DNA of 64,000 nt from NCBI GenBank assembly GCA_030429545.1, contig JAUIFF010000019.1, forward strand, positions 62,001 to 126,000, read 5' to 3'. Numbering within the stretch: the first letter of the stretch is position 1; each line of letters starts with the position of its first letter. Both the position numbers and the translations under genes were made by a program. Origin of the DNA: Polyangia bacterium. GTDB taxonomy: Bacteria; Myxococcota_A; Polyangia; Nannocystales; Nannocystaceae. Positions 33,401 to 41,547 of this stretch are shown here, piece by piece. The notes under the pieces are model-generated. The model did not search any database, had not been told where the DNA came from, and worked only from the letters and a program-made list of their open reading frames with translations.

Positions 33401-34000
33401 GTGTTCAAAGTTGGAGGTGCCGTCGATGAGGCATTTTGTGACTCAGGCGGCAGCGGCTTTGAGTACCTGACCCTGTTCGCATTTGCCCGGGGAAACCACG
33501 AAGACATCGTGGCGACCGATGTGGTCGCCGGCGCCCATCTGATCGAGTGGACAGACCCCAGCAACAACAACCAATTTTCACTCAACGATGTCGATGGATT
33601 CGATCAACTCGGCGGCACAACCCTCAGCGATACGTTCAACTTCTTCGTGACCTATACAGGCACCGTGAGCCACCCCGGAGGCGAGCTAGAGATGCGTGAG
33701 GGGGACGACAGCGTCGAAGATGCTGTCTGGGTATTTCTCGACGATAAGGTCGGCAGCGACAACACCGACGACCTATTTTTGGAGGTCCACGGGTTTGCTT
33801 GGCCCGACAAAACACCCGATGAGCCCAGCGGAAACTTTCCTGCCGGAGACCTACCATTTGAGGCTATCTTGGTGCGCTGCACCGAAGCAATCAAAGATGT
33901 GGAAGTCGAGATCCGTCTGCCCAACGACGATTGGATGCTGGTGGGTGATGTCGATACGACACCAGTGATCAACGAAGAGCTCTTCCCTCCAGCACTCTAA
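30425..34000 (+). CDS. Zinc-dependent phospholipase C-like protein fused to a lipoprotein via a MYXO-CTERM-like tail
   Basis: One frame of 1191 codons. Part one has a signal peptide (cleavage near AAA-FSTRVH) and a zinc-dependent phospholipase C-like start (FSTRVHIVVANDV, later CFLHGSTDAVAHHYVNF with His/Asp ligands). A long helical region and a Thr/Asp linker follow. Then comes a MYXO-CTERM-like tail: Cys 724/726, helix LGFALSLLGLLGL, RKRRRAAR. Without a stop, a second hydrophobic segment (about 764-780) ends in a lipobox at Cys 781, followed by a Thr/Ser-rich linker and a 300-residue domain of unknown type. A strong AGGAGGG lies at 32713-32719, but the codon at the right spacing is GTT, not a start. 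Both halves look exported. Confidence 0.78.
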   Translation: MLFRPSVLLCSALIAAGIVAAPQQAAAFSTRVHIVVANDVRKALLDSGDGTIALRFGDHAVLIAPEDAEAIADHPLAFRAGAVGPDNMVFPGMTDPSHALGQHPFEQCELLYQQALTGEERAYALGCFLHGSTDAVAHHYVNFMTGETFTLTPITSGRMDAYDNVVRHILAESAIQSAAFELNPEAFADSKLLHTIPIGFVLRAYLDVDSPLWQLMAAHAKSEYDKAVADNPEASLPTIVAAMDVAAADHLVMSPVYLGHIDQLIDDKRAELEQAVLTMQDHNTPEGSQLLVEPGDDGMLGTKDDDTDCSVSCPQLFATYFTYAGLLAPRYNAQNQELPSAFDKISDELRVEMQQFHVAYLQTVQNLSAKLNREPSEMDGGFGVTKDELAEVFGPLDDWVDAVSTIDYDTLVHAVVPDWIIDLDTFMQAAGVDVDLAAIIEAVFAPIIDPIRDAIYGAFVAQAQQYLDGLVETIEAQKDMIYAEYDARLAAAAHPDLNGDTLDHLYDSGLYGHAFNITAAALASHQAVLPAETDTDDGGPNSFDASYTPAWMQAGACGYLQEAIFPLGIDVTGALSVRIGAEHYPAQLSEDAPVECHDGLLTAFTDVPTQSNCGVVGLPDLLESPVGSVSRAFPPAFGEQSGCANVVVPGLPEPPDDSGTDTDTDTDGGSETAGESDSQTGSTGDETDGTGDETAGPGSTTNTPATGSDSSATTTDGQDDDSGCGCHQSQDDQTLGFALSLLGLLGLRKRRRAARTRANGPRAGGTAVILACTFGIAVTACGGDDMMDSEAGTAGTTQVTTDPATTEVTTGGPETSDTGDTTDTTDSDASTSDSTSESETSESSETEGTTVDTDTETSDGTTTGSQAGELLDALDGTVWFGEQTRDGLDRGFELRFDSESLLWSELRNPYGPSRLREMRAMQVEDDGKTVHTTVIQPPGWEVHPENGRTDEWEVEVIDGDPRILRTVRDGVVEEFTEGEWPTPAGGLTATAHVFKVGGAVDEAFCDSGGSGFEYLTLFAFARGNHEDIVATDVVAGAHLIEWTDPSNNNQFSLNDVDGFDQLGGTTLSDTFNFFVTYTGTVSHPGGELEMREGDDSVEDAVWVFLDDKVGSDNTDDLFLEVHGFAWPDKTPDEPSGNFPAGDLPFEAILVRCTEAIKDVEVEIRLPNDDWMLVGDVDTTPVINEELFPPAL

Positions 34001-34015
34001 ACCGCGCAGATACAC

Positions 34016-36763
34016 TCAATACAGTTTGAGCTTCCAGGTCGTCTCGCCGCCCTTGCGCGTCCGCGGGAAGGTCAACTTTGATACCGCTGAAACCACACAG
34101 GTCGCCTCGGGTGTCCCCTTTGCCGGGGGCAAGGCCACCGCACTTGCGACCTTGCCATCGGGCCCGACCTTGACCTTGACGTTGACGGCCGACATCAGCG
34201 TTTTGAGTTTGGTCCCGCAATTTTTCGCAGCGGTCTTGGCCGTACTCAAACCGGGCTTGAAATCCCCACTGGTCAACTTTTCGGGGGGCTGGGCCGAGGG
34301 CTTTTTGATCGGTTGTTCCGGCTTTATCTCAGGTTTTGGCGTGACCTTGCGTTTGGTCTTGGTCTTGGCCACAGTCTCACCAATGCGAACGGTTTGCTCT
34401 TCATCCTCAATCGCTACAGATCCGAGTGCGTCCAAACCTGGCTTGGGGCCGGCCGTCTCGCCACCGGGGGTCGAGGGCGTGCGAAACACCCACTTATGCC
34501 CAACAACTGTCAGGAGTTCGCGAACTTCGTGGGCCGCCAAGGTGGTGTAGTATTCTTCGCGTCCGGCAATATTGGTAAACAGTTTGATCTCGGTATCGAG
34601 TTTATTTTCAAACCGCACAATCGCTGGGACCGCGCGCTTGGCCAGGTCTTCGGGACTGACCTCACTGTCCGTCCAACGCACGCCGAGACCGGCGAGCTGG
34701 GTATTCATGGGATAGTTGTCGAGGTTTGTGTCTTCGCCCTTGGCTCGACTCTCGCGCCACGCTCGTCCGCGGCCGACTGCCAACACACCTCCTCCGTCCT
34801 CGACAAAGCGTTTGAGCACCGTACTTTCGGCAGGTGAAAAGCCGGTCTCCCGATCGTCAAATATCAACACACCGACGTCGGTCAACACGTCCGCCTGTTC
34901 GAGTGTGTCGAGGACTTCAACTTCATACGACAGTCGCAACAGATTGCGCTTGAGCACCTCGATTCGGCGAGACTTTTGCTCCCGTGGCACGATCGCGATC
35001 TTCCGTCGAACCTGATCCGCAAGTAGCCAGGGTACCGTGATTTCGAGAAACAATGAGCCGCCGTTTTCACTGGCTTCACTGAGAACCGCCTCGTGCCCGG
35101 CTACCACCCCGCGAAAGTTTTCACCGAGACTCGCGGCCACCATCACCCGCTCACCACGTGCGAGCAAGGGTGTCCAACGCTCGTCGACATCGATCACTCC
35201 GACGGATTGTTTTTTCGCGATCCGTCGATCGGTCAATGGCCGCAGTGCCACTTCAAACATTTGCCGGACGGATCGCTCGTTCTCCTTGTCGCTCTTTTCG
35301 GCACGCGTCCGTGCCTGCTCCGACTCCGCCCGGGCGACCTCGGCTTGCTTCTGTGCTGTCTCCGCTGTCGCCTGGGCAACCTCGGCGACCTTGCGGGCCT
35401 GCTCGGCCTCGATCCGCCGCTGGTCGCTCTCGCTGCGGGCCGCGACCGCTGCGGTCCGTTCTAGCCACGCGACAACACCGAGGCCAGCCGCGAGCAATCC
35501 AAAAACAGTCACGATCGCCACGACTTTACGGGCCCGTCGGGTCTCGGCCCGGGCGCGTTCGAGAGCTTGCTCAGCCGCCCGTTGTTCCGCCAGTCGGGCA
35601 CGCTCACGGGCTTCCTGCTCGGCACGGGCAACCCGCTCCTGCTTGCGGTCGTAGACCTTCTTCGCCAGCCAGTCGTGCCCCAACTCGAAATACCGGGTCC
35701 CGCGGTGTTGCTCGGCCCGCAAAATTGCGGCCCGCTCGAGGTCGGTGAGGATCGTATGGAGTTCGCCCTGGTTGGCGAGTCCCGAGGCTTGAGCTGCTTC
35801 TTCGGTCAGGAGTGTACGGGTACCGTCAGCCGCAACGAGGTGCTCCTCCAACAGTTGTTCGGCCTGACCTCGCAGCGGCCCGAGGCTGGCGAGCGCCCCC
35901 TCGAGGTAGTTGTGGAGGATAGGCTCCGCCTCGACGACATCGTACTCGTCGCCGCCGGGTCGGTCGGCTGTTGCCCGTTGGACAAACAACGCCCGACAAA
36001 CGATTTGGGCAAAGGCTGTTTGGACCTCGGCGTCATCACGCTCACTTTGCCCGGGGACCCTTACTTGTAGCATCAACTTTCTTGTGGCCTGCTTCGACCA
36101 CGACTGCGGCGGTTTGCCCCCGGCGGCTGCCTGAATCACTGCGCCCGTAATCTCTCCGATCGTCAGCGGGCCCAAACGAAATCCATGCTCGAGCAACCGA
36201 TGCCGCCCGCGGGCCCGATCGCGAAAGCGGCCGAGATAATCCTCGCGCATCGCCAACACCAGGTGCAGGCCCCGTAGCGGCTGGCTGGCAAAGCGGTCGA
36301 GCCAGTCGAGAAAGTCGGAAACTTCGGCCGCGTTGCGTTGGGCAAACAGGAGTTGTTCGATTTGGTCGAGGACGATCAATACCGGCCGGTCCGACCGATA
36401 AAACGCCTGCTCGACAATCCACTCGACCGACTCAAACACGCCGAGTTGCTCGGTCGGCGGGGTGAGCTTGAGGTCGCGCAGCAACACTTCGACCAACCAC
36501 GCGATCGGGGCTTCACCGGTTGGCCACCCGTCGACAGCAACCACGCGAAAGTCGTGTTCTTCGATGAGAGTGGGCAGCACGGCCGCCTGCATGACCGACG
36601 ATTTGCCGGCACCCGACGGCCCGAACAGGGCGGCCGAACGATTGGCGAGGATCATGCTGGTAAGCTCGCGGGAAACAGCTTCGCGGCCGTGGAAACGATC
36701 GCGATCGGACGCCCGATATGGCTGGGGGCCGGGAAACGGATTGTAGAGCTGGTCGGCAGTCAC
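34016..36763 (-). CDS. Membrane-bound STAND NTPase with GATase-like and AgmX/TonB-C-like domains
   Basis: Signalling ATPase of 915 residues. The N-terminus has the nSTAND1-type NPFPGPQPY-x7-FHGRE, Walker A GPSGAGKSS (48-56), Walker B VLIVLDQIEQ (D133) and a winged-helix-like ELGHDWLAKKV at about 360. A charged coiled coil, one membrane helix (about 413-434) and a second coiled coil (to about 505) follow. The presumed periplasmic part has a GATase-like/DUF4350-like fold (VLIFDDRETGFSPAESTVLKRF). Residues 835-915 resemble the AgmX/TonB-C-type domain with two Cys and GPDGKVASAV. The GTG start overlaps the CHAT gene stop (GTGA), so the two are translationally coupled. It could be a switch activating the CHAT protease. 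Confidence 0.82.
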   Translation of the reverse strand: MTADQLYNPFPGPQPYRASDRDRFHGREAVSRELTSMILANRSAALFGPSGAGKSSVMQAAVLPTLIEEHDFRVVAVDGWPTGEAPIAWLVEVLLRDLKLTPPTEQLGVFESVEWIVEQAFYRSDRPVLIVLDQIEQLLFAQRNAAEVSDFLDWLDRFASQPLRGLHLVLAMREDYLGRFRDRARGRHRLLEHGFRLGPLTIGEITGAVIQAAAGGKPPQSWSKQATRKLMLQVRVPGQSERDDAEVQTAFAQIVCRALFVQRATADRPGGDEYDVVEAEPILHNYLEGALASLGPLRGQAEQLLEEHLVAADGTRTLLTEEAAQASGLANQGELHTILTDLERAAILRAEQHRGTRYFELGHDWLAKKVYDRKQERVARAEQEARERARLAEQRAAEQALERARAETRRARKVVAIVTVFGLLAAGLGVVAWLERTAAVAARSESDQRRIEAEQARKVAEVAQATAETAQKQAEVARAESEQARTRAEKSDKENERSVRQMFEVALRPLTDRRIAKKQSVGVIDVDERWTPLLARGERVMVAASLGENFRGVVAGHEAVLSEASENGGSLFLEITVPWLLADQVRRKIAIVPREQKSRRIEVLKRNLLRLSYEVEVLDTLEQADVLTDVGVLIFDDRETGFSPAESTVLKRFVEDGGGVLAVGRGRAWRESRAKGEDTNLDNYPMNTQLAGLGVRWTDSEVSPEDLAKRAVPAIVRFENKLDTEIKLFTNIAGREEYYTTLAAHEVRELLTVVGHKWVFRTPSTPGGETAGPKPGLDALGSVAIEDEEQTVRIGETVAKTKTKRKVTPKPEIKPEQPIKKPSAQPPEKLTSGDFKPGLSTAKTAAKNCGTKLKTLMSAVNVKVKVGPDGKVASAVALPPAKGTPEATCVVSAVSKLTFPRTRKGGETTWKLKLY

Positions 36764-38745
36764 AATTGCGCCTCCAGTACCTCAATGAGTGCATCCCCGG
36801 GCATCTGGACAACCGCTATCGTGCTCTCTCCAGGAAGCCCGGCCCCCCGCTTTTCCCACACTTCACGTTCCTCCTGCCCCTCGGCCAAGACCGCAACGCT
36901 ACCCGCCGGAGGAGGCCGCTGATCGTAGAGCCACCGCAGCAACAGGCGATGCCGCCAATCGAATGCCGAGAGCCCAACACACAACACAGGGCGGGTCCGC
37001 AACCAGCCCATCAGCTGGTTGGTCCACTCAGGCGGAATGATGTAGCGCAGATCGACGTGCCCCTGAATGTAGTCATCTTCGGTCAGCTTGGGACTGACCA
37101 GCACGGGCTGCTCTTCGGGCGACGACCCACCGTACACACGAATGATGACAAAGGTGTCTTCGAGGTGTAATGGTGGTAGTTCTTCGATTTCTTCCCAGTC
37201 GTCTTCACCGGGCCTGCGAACCATGATCATCCGGCGCTCATCGTTGCCGAGCACACCGGGCTGGATCGCGTACAACAGGGCATTGGGGTGGTGCCGGGCA
37301 ATTGCGTGTTCGAGCAGAGGCAACCATGAAAGCGTCCCGTGGACCCCGGGCCGCAGGCGACGGGCGACGGCATCGACTAGGGTCGTGGAGTCATCGGCTC
37401 GCACCGCGCGAAGCACCCGTTGAAACAACCGGTCGAGTTTGCGACGTCCGGCCTTAAGTGCATAGAGTTGTGCTAACGAAAATAGCGGCGTATCTTGTTT
37501 GACGTCCTCCTTGCTACGACGCAGCGCTTTCACCAGACTTTCGCGTAGGCGAGAGCGCATTTCAACAGTCAACTCATCGTCCCAAGTATCACCCAGAAGC
37601 AAGGAGAATGGGCCATCGAGCAAATTCAGCAATGCTTGCGGGACCTCGCCGCCGGCTTCGCGCTTGGGTTTTGGCGGGCGTACTCGCCGGCCTTCAAGAT
37701 CAAACAGTTGTGAGTCGGGGCCACGCAAATAGAGCACTGGTGAAAACCCATCGGCACTATTTGCCAGTAGGGTCCGCCGCGAGGCTTGCATACTCGCACC
37801 AATGTCACCACTACCGGAGTTCGCCCCAATCAGGTGGGTATAAAAGTCGAGGGCCGCTGCCCGGGCAACCTCTGTCCGCACAGGCCAAAGGTGCGCAACC
37901 ACGGCATCGACACCCGACCGCGCGAGCAGTTCGGCTGCACTTGCAAAGACACCGGGTCGTGCCCCCGAACACGCTTGTAGATACACTACTCGCATGGCAT
38001 TGAAGTTGGCCCGCAGCTCCTCGGCGAACACCTCGATCGGCATCAGCGACTTCTCGCCAAAGGCATCGTCGGCCAACCGGATCACCGGGTTGCGTTTGGA
38101 GTCGAAACCACCGTGGCCGAGAAAGTGCAACACGTGGGGTTTTGGCCCCGAACGCAGGCGTTCAAACAGGATTGGGTTGCGGGCGGCTTCGCCTTCGATC
38201 GCCGGCAATAGCTCGAGCGCACCCGACTCGATGTGCTCGCGCAGGGCCACCGATAAACCGTCGAGGACCGAACGATCTGGAATCGCCAACACCGGCAACA
38301 CCACAAGCCCGCGCCGAAGCTCCCGCGGCTGCCACGGCTTGACCGAGGTGACACCACGGGCAACCGACACACTGGCGGCACTGGCGAGAAACCCATGGCT
38401 CGAATCTGGACGACACACCGCTTCCCAGGGCACCGCCTGCAACTTGGGCTCCTCGATCATAAAACGCACGAGCACCCGCTCGCCCCGGCTCGATAACGCG
38501 ACATAAAGGTCGCGCAACTCACCGGCAAAAATAGCCTCATGCAACGCGCGCGCCTCGGCGAGGGCATCCCCTTCAAGCGCCTGCACCCGGGCAATGGCAT
38601 TGCCAACATGCACGCGAAACTTCAGCAACTTGCGCACGGAAAACCCGCTGAGTTCACGTTCGCGGGCCCTCTCGCCGTGGCAACCCCGCCCCGAAACGTG
38701 GACCGAATCGCCATTGGCACGGATTTCAATCTCCATCCACTGCAT
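36760..38745 (-). CDS. CHAT-domain protease with SIR2-like C-terminal region (module A)
   Basis: Cytoplasmic caspase-fold protein of 661 residues. After a beta-rich N-terminal region that includes IPWE-like AVPWEAVC, the CHAT domain has the catalytic His in HFLGHGG (H211) and Cys in YLQACSGARPG (C259). The conserved VVAHLWPV and GFSPVLYLRG segments complete it. The C-terminal 280 residues resemble a SIR2-like domain: PFSLLLGDTWDD near the start and VLCVGLSAFDWRHRLLLRWLY near the end, but the usual NAD-binding residues are not obvious. It shares this layout along its whole length with the protein at 59753. CHAT proteases in bacteria act in regulated cell-death or defence systems; the substrate here is unknown. 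Confidence 0.85.
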   Translation of the reverse strand: MQWMEIEIRANGDSVHVSGRGCHGERARERELSGFSVRKLLKFRVHVGNAIARVQALEGDALAEARALHEAIFAGELRDLYVALSSRGERVLVRFMIEEPKLQAVPWEAVCRPDSSHGFLASAASVSVARGVTSVKPWQPRELRRGLVVLPVLAIPDRSVLDGLSVALREHIESGALELLPAIEGEAARNPILFERLRSGPKPHVLHFLGHGGFDSKRNPVIRLADDAFGEKSLMPIEVFAEELRANFNAMRVVYLQACSGARPGVFASAAELLARSGVDAVVAHLWPVRTEVARAAALDFYTHLIGANSGSGDIGASMQASRRTLLANSADGFSPVLYLRGPDSQLFDLEGRRVRPPKPKREAGGEVPQALLNLLDGPFSLLLGDTWDDELTVEMRSRLRESLVKALRRSKEDVKQDTPLFSLAQLYALKAGRRKLDRLFQRVLRAVRADDSTTLVDAVARRLRPGVHGTLSWLPLLEHAIARHHPNALLYAIQPGVLGNDERRMIMVRRPGEDDWEEIEELPPLHLEDTFVIIRVYGGSSPEEQPVLVSPKLTEDDYIQGHVDLRYIIPPEWTNQLMGWLRTRPVLCVGLSAFDWRHRLLLRWLYDQRPPPAGSVAVLAEGQEEREVWEKRGAGLPGESTIAVVQMPGDALIEVLEAQL

Positions 38746-39359
38746 CAGCGCCCCCTACCCATATGTTGTTCCATCGCGATAAAACAGCGCCTCAAGTCGA
38801 TTGCTGACAAGATCAAACTCGCTCGTTTCAATATGCGGAATTACGACACAAGTGCCCCATGCTATTGAAGGGAGAAAAATCTTATCACCGGTAGTACCAC
38901 GAAACAAGTTGGACAATTCGCTCACGACTCTGTGGTCAATTACCTACCAAGCATTCGCAACGCGAAACCGGCTGGCCGGGTCAATGATAGGCACCGACAT
39001 ATCGACCCGAAGCCATTACGGAGCTGTGCAGGCTACCCAAAAAACCTGCGCTCCATAAGCAACCGGTATTGTCAATGCATTTTGCATATACCGACACACA
39101 TTACAGACAGCTGACGACCCAGTATCAATATACGATTGGTTCCTGGTGGCATCGCGCCATATCGCAAGGCATTTGTACCGACCCGGAGGCCGTTTTTGGC
39201 TCGGTTACGCGACCCCTGAATTTACAGCAAGCGGCCATCCAGCCCCATCGTGGGTAGCGCTCGGTCACCTCGGTTCGCTACCATGGACAGTGCGGCCCGT
39301 GGGCCCACCCGAACGATTGGTCGGGGCTTCGACCCAACTTTTTCGACGAGTAGACAACG
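38746..39359. other. Long divergent intergenic region
   Basis: About 610 bases between the CHAT gene of module A and the peptidase-like gene. The middle is richer in A and T than the neighbours. Short frames on both strands have no motif or ribosome-binding site. It probably carries both promoters; no operator dyad was found. Confidence 0.5.
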
Positions 39360-41534
39360 ATGAACGACGCGGACTCCAACCTCGATCTGTTGCTAACCGA
39401 TGCGGAGGAGTTCGTTCCGGTTTTGGCGGATGGGCTCCCAATCGACGATCTGAGCCAGGCTCCGCCACCTTCAAGGGGCCCCAAGGGAGCACAGTCGCCA
39501 CATCTCGACGATCCCAGCCGCGACCCAAATGACCTACCAGCCCAACGGTGGGGAGTTATCGCGCCAGAGGGAGAACGCGGTAATGCGCTCATTGACGCCA
39601 TTGAGGAACTCATCACGCACCGCCAACAACAACAGGGCGCTGCTCCCAAGATCTATCGCGTCCCACCCGACATGGATTCTGTGGCGGCCATGCGGTGGAA
39701 GCACGAGGTTTATCGCGCCGAATCTGTTCCCGAAGATGAGCGCCCCCGCTACCTCATGGTCCTAGGTGACCTGCACGAAGTATCTCTTGATTTGCAGCAT
39801 ATCCTCAGCAATGGTTCACTTGTTGGTAGGCTTCACTGTCAAGAAACGACTGGCTTTCGCAACTACGCACAAAAGGTTGTCGCCCGGGAGACCGGCGAGC
39901 TCGCGGAGAAAGCTCGCTCGCTTTACTACACAGTTCAGGATGGGACATCGGCAGTCTCCACTGGTTACAGCCGGCTGATGGAGCCATGTTTCGAGTTGAC
40001 ACATAAGTGGCAGGAAGCTGGTAAAATCGATATCGAATCCAACATCGAAATCCCGTTTAACGACTGGGGTCCCGATGAGATGCTCGATGAGGCAGGTGCC
40101 GATATTCCCTCGGTCATGCTGTCACTCAGCCATGGGCTCGGCGCGCCGCGGCGTGGCTGGAAAACACCCGACCACCAACGCGCGCTCCAAGGCGCCATCT
40201 CGATGGGGATGGAAGAGCCACTGACCGCTGACGCCCTGCGAGAAACCCCATTTTTGCCCGGCGGGATTTGGATGGCTGTCGCGTGCTTTGCTGCCGGAAC
40301 ACCTGCTACGAGCGCGTTTTATCCGTGGCTGTCGCTACTTGCCGAGCACGGCGGTAACCCACAGCAAGCGAAGATGGTCCTCAAGAGCCTTCCGACCGCT
40401 GACCAGCGCCCCTTTGTCGCGGCACTGCCACAGGCACTACTGGCAAACCCCAACGGTCCCCTCGCTATTATCGGCCACATGGACCTCGCGTGGACGTTTG
40501 GTTTTACGGACCCCACAAGTAAAAAAAGTCGGGCGTCCCGGATGTTCTCGACGCTACGCGCTGCGCTTGCCGGGGGCCGTGTCGGGGTCGCACTCGATGC
40601 CCTCATGCGTATTTATCGCGACTCAAACGATGACCTGATGACCCAATATCAACTCCAGCGCGAGGCCCAAGCCCGCGGTGATTCGGGCACGATTGACCCC
40701 AAGCTCCTAGGTTGCATGTGGATGCAACGAAATGACCTCCGCGGCTATGTCCTGCTCGGAGATCCGGCGGCTCGCCTGCACATTCAATGTGATAACCCAG
40801 CCGTGTTTGCCAGGCCCAAAACGCCGCGCTCCACCCCCAAAATCGAGACCAAACCACCAGCGACCCAACTCGATAGGACCAACGAAGCCGTCCCGGCACA
40901 GGCTCCCGAGGCGAAGCCCGCCGCCGCGAGTCCCGGCAACCCAGTGTATGTGCAACAAGCTCCTCAGCCAAACGTCCAACCGGCAATCGAGCCCCCAACA
41001 ACAGCCCACCCCAATGACCGTGGCGCTGCCCCAGGGGCGACCCCATCTGAGCATTCCGTCCCGCAATCACCACCCTCTCAAGGGCCTGCAACCGCACCAC
41101 GTCACGACCCGCCCGCCCAAGCACCACCGGCCCCGCCAGCCTCGCACCTTTATCCGCCGCAGCCGTATCGTCCACACCCGGGGCCGTCCGTCACCCACAA
41201 TCCTGCGACGCATCCGTCGTTGCACCCAGCTACCATGGCCAACAACAACCCTTCAGCTCCCCCAACACCACCTCCCCCCGAGTTTGCCCAGGCACCACAG
41301 GCTCCCCCACAATCCACGCCTCCGCCCATGGGTGCGGCACCGCTACCCGCCATGACGCGTCCACGCTCCCTCGAAAATCCACAGGTCGCCCTGCGGGAAC
41401 GGGCCGTGTTGGCACTTATCCGCGGCGACGAGGCACCTCGCTCCATCGCCGTCCGATTTGGTATCCCGCTCGAAGAGTTGTTTTATTGGCTCGATGTGTA
41501 CCGCGAGTCCGGGCGGCGGGTACTTGGTGGCTAA
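39360..41534 (+). CDS. Gingipain/CHAT-like peptidase with Pro-rich tract and C-terminal HTH
   Basis: Protein of 724 residues without a signal peptide. Residues about 60-475 look like a C25/caspase-clan domain: RYLMVLGDLHEVS, the putative catalytic His 258 in SLSHGLGAPRRGW, Cys 309 in MAVACFAAGTP, and a gingipain-like RGYVLLGDPAARL near 462-474. A Pro/Gln/Ala-rich disordered tract (about 485-665) follows. The last 55 residues form a helix-turn-helix of the transposase-type (ERAVLALIRGDEAPRSIAVRFGIPLEEL). It is divergent from the CHAT/STAND module and may belong to it. A peptidase with its own HTH suggests a protease-controlled regulator or, equally, a protein-protein contact module. Confidence 0.7.
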   Translation: MNDADSNLDLLLTDAEEFVPVLADGLPIDDLSQAPPPSRGPKGAQSPHLDDPSRDPNDLPAQRWGVIAPEGERGNALIDAIEELITHRQQQQGAAPKIYRVPPDMDSVAAMRWKHEVYRAESVPEDERPRYLMVLGDLHEVSLDLQHILSNGSLVGRLHCQETTGFRNYAQKVVARETGELAEKARSLYYTVQDGTSAVSTGYSRLMEPCFELTHKWQEAGKIDIESNIEIPFNDWGPDEMLDEAGADIPSVMLSLSHGLGAPRRGWKTPDHQRALQGAISMGMEEPLTADALRETPFLPGGIWMAVACFAAGTPATSAFYPWLSLLAEHGGNPQQAKMVLKSLPTADQRPFVAALPQALLANPNGPLAIIGHMDLAWTFGFTDPTSKKSRASRMFSTLRAALAGGRVGVALDALMRIYRDSNDDLMTQYQLQREAQARGDSGTIDPKLLGCMWMQRNDLRGYVLLGDPAARLHIQCDNPAVFARPKTPRSTPKIETKPPATQLDRTNEAVPAQAPEAKPAAASPGNPVYVQQAPQPNVQPAIEPPTTAHPNDRGAAPGATPSEHSVPQSPPSQGPATAPRHDPPAQAPPAPPASHLYPPQPYRPHPGPSVTHNPATHPSLHPATMANNNPSAPPTPPPPEFAQAPQAPPQSTPPPMGAAPLPAMTRPRSLENPQVALRERAVLALIRGDEAPRSIAVRFGIPLEELFYWLDVYRESGRRVLGG

Positions 41535-41547
41535 CACTGGCCCGTAG

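Noticed and set aside
39146..39532. Plus-strand frame overlapping the start of the peptidase-like gene
   Set aside because: Out of frame with the real gene, without motif; the 39360 frame has the coherent domain structure.
36760..41534. Known anti-phage system such as Thoeris or gasdermin
   Set aside because: No TIR protein and no gasdermin-like small gene is present. The SIR2-like region lacks clear NAD-site residues, so no established system name is given.
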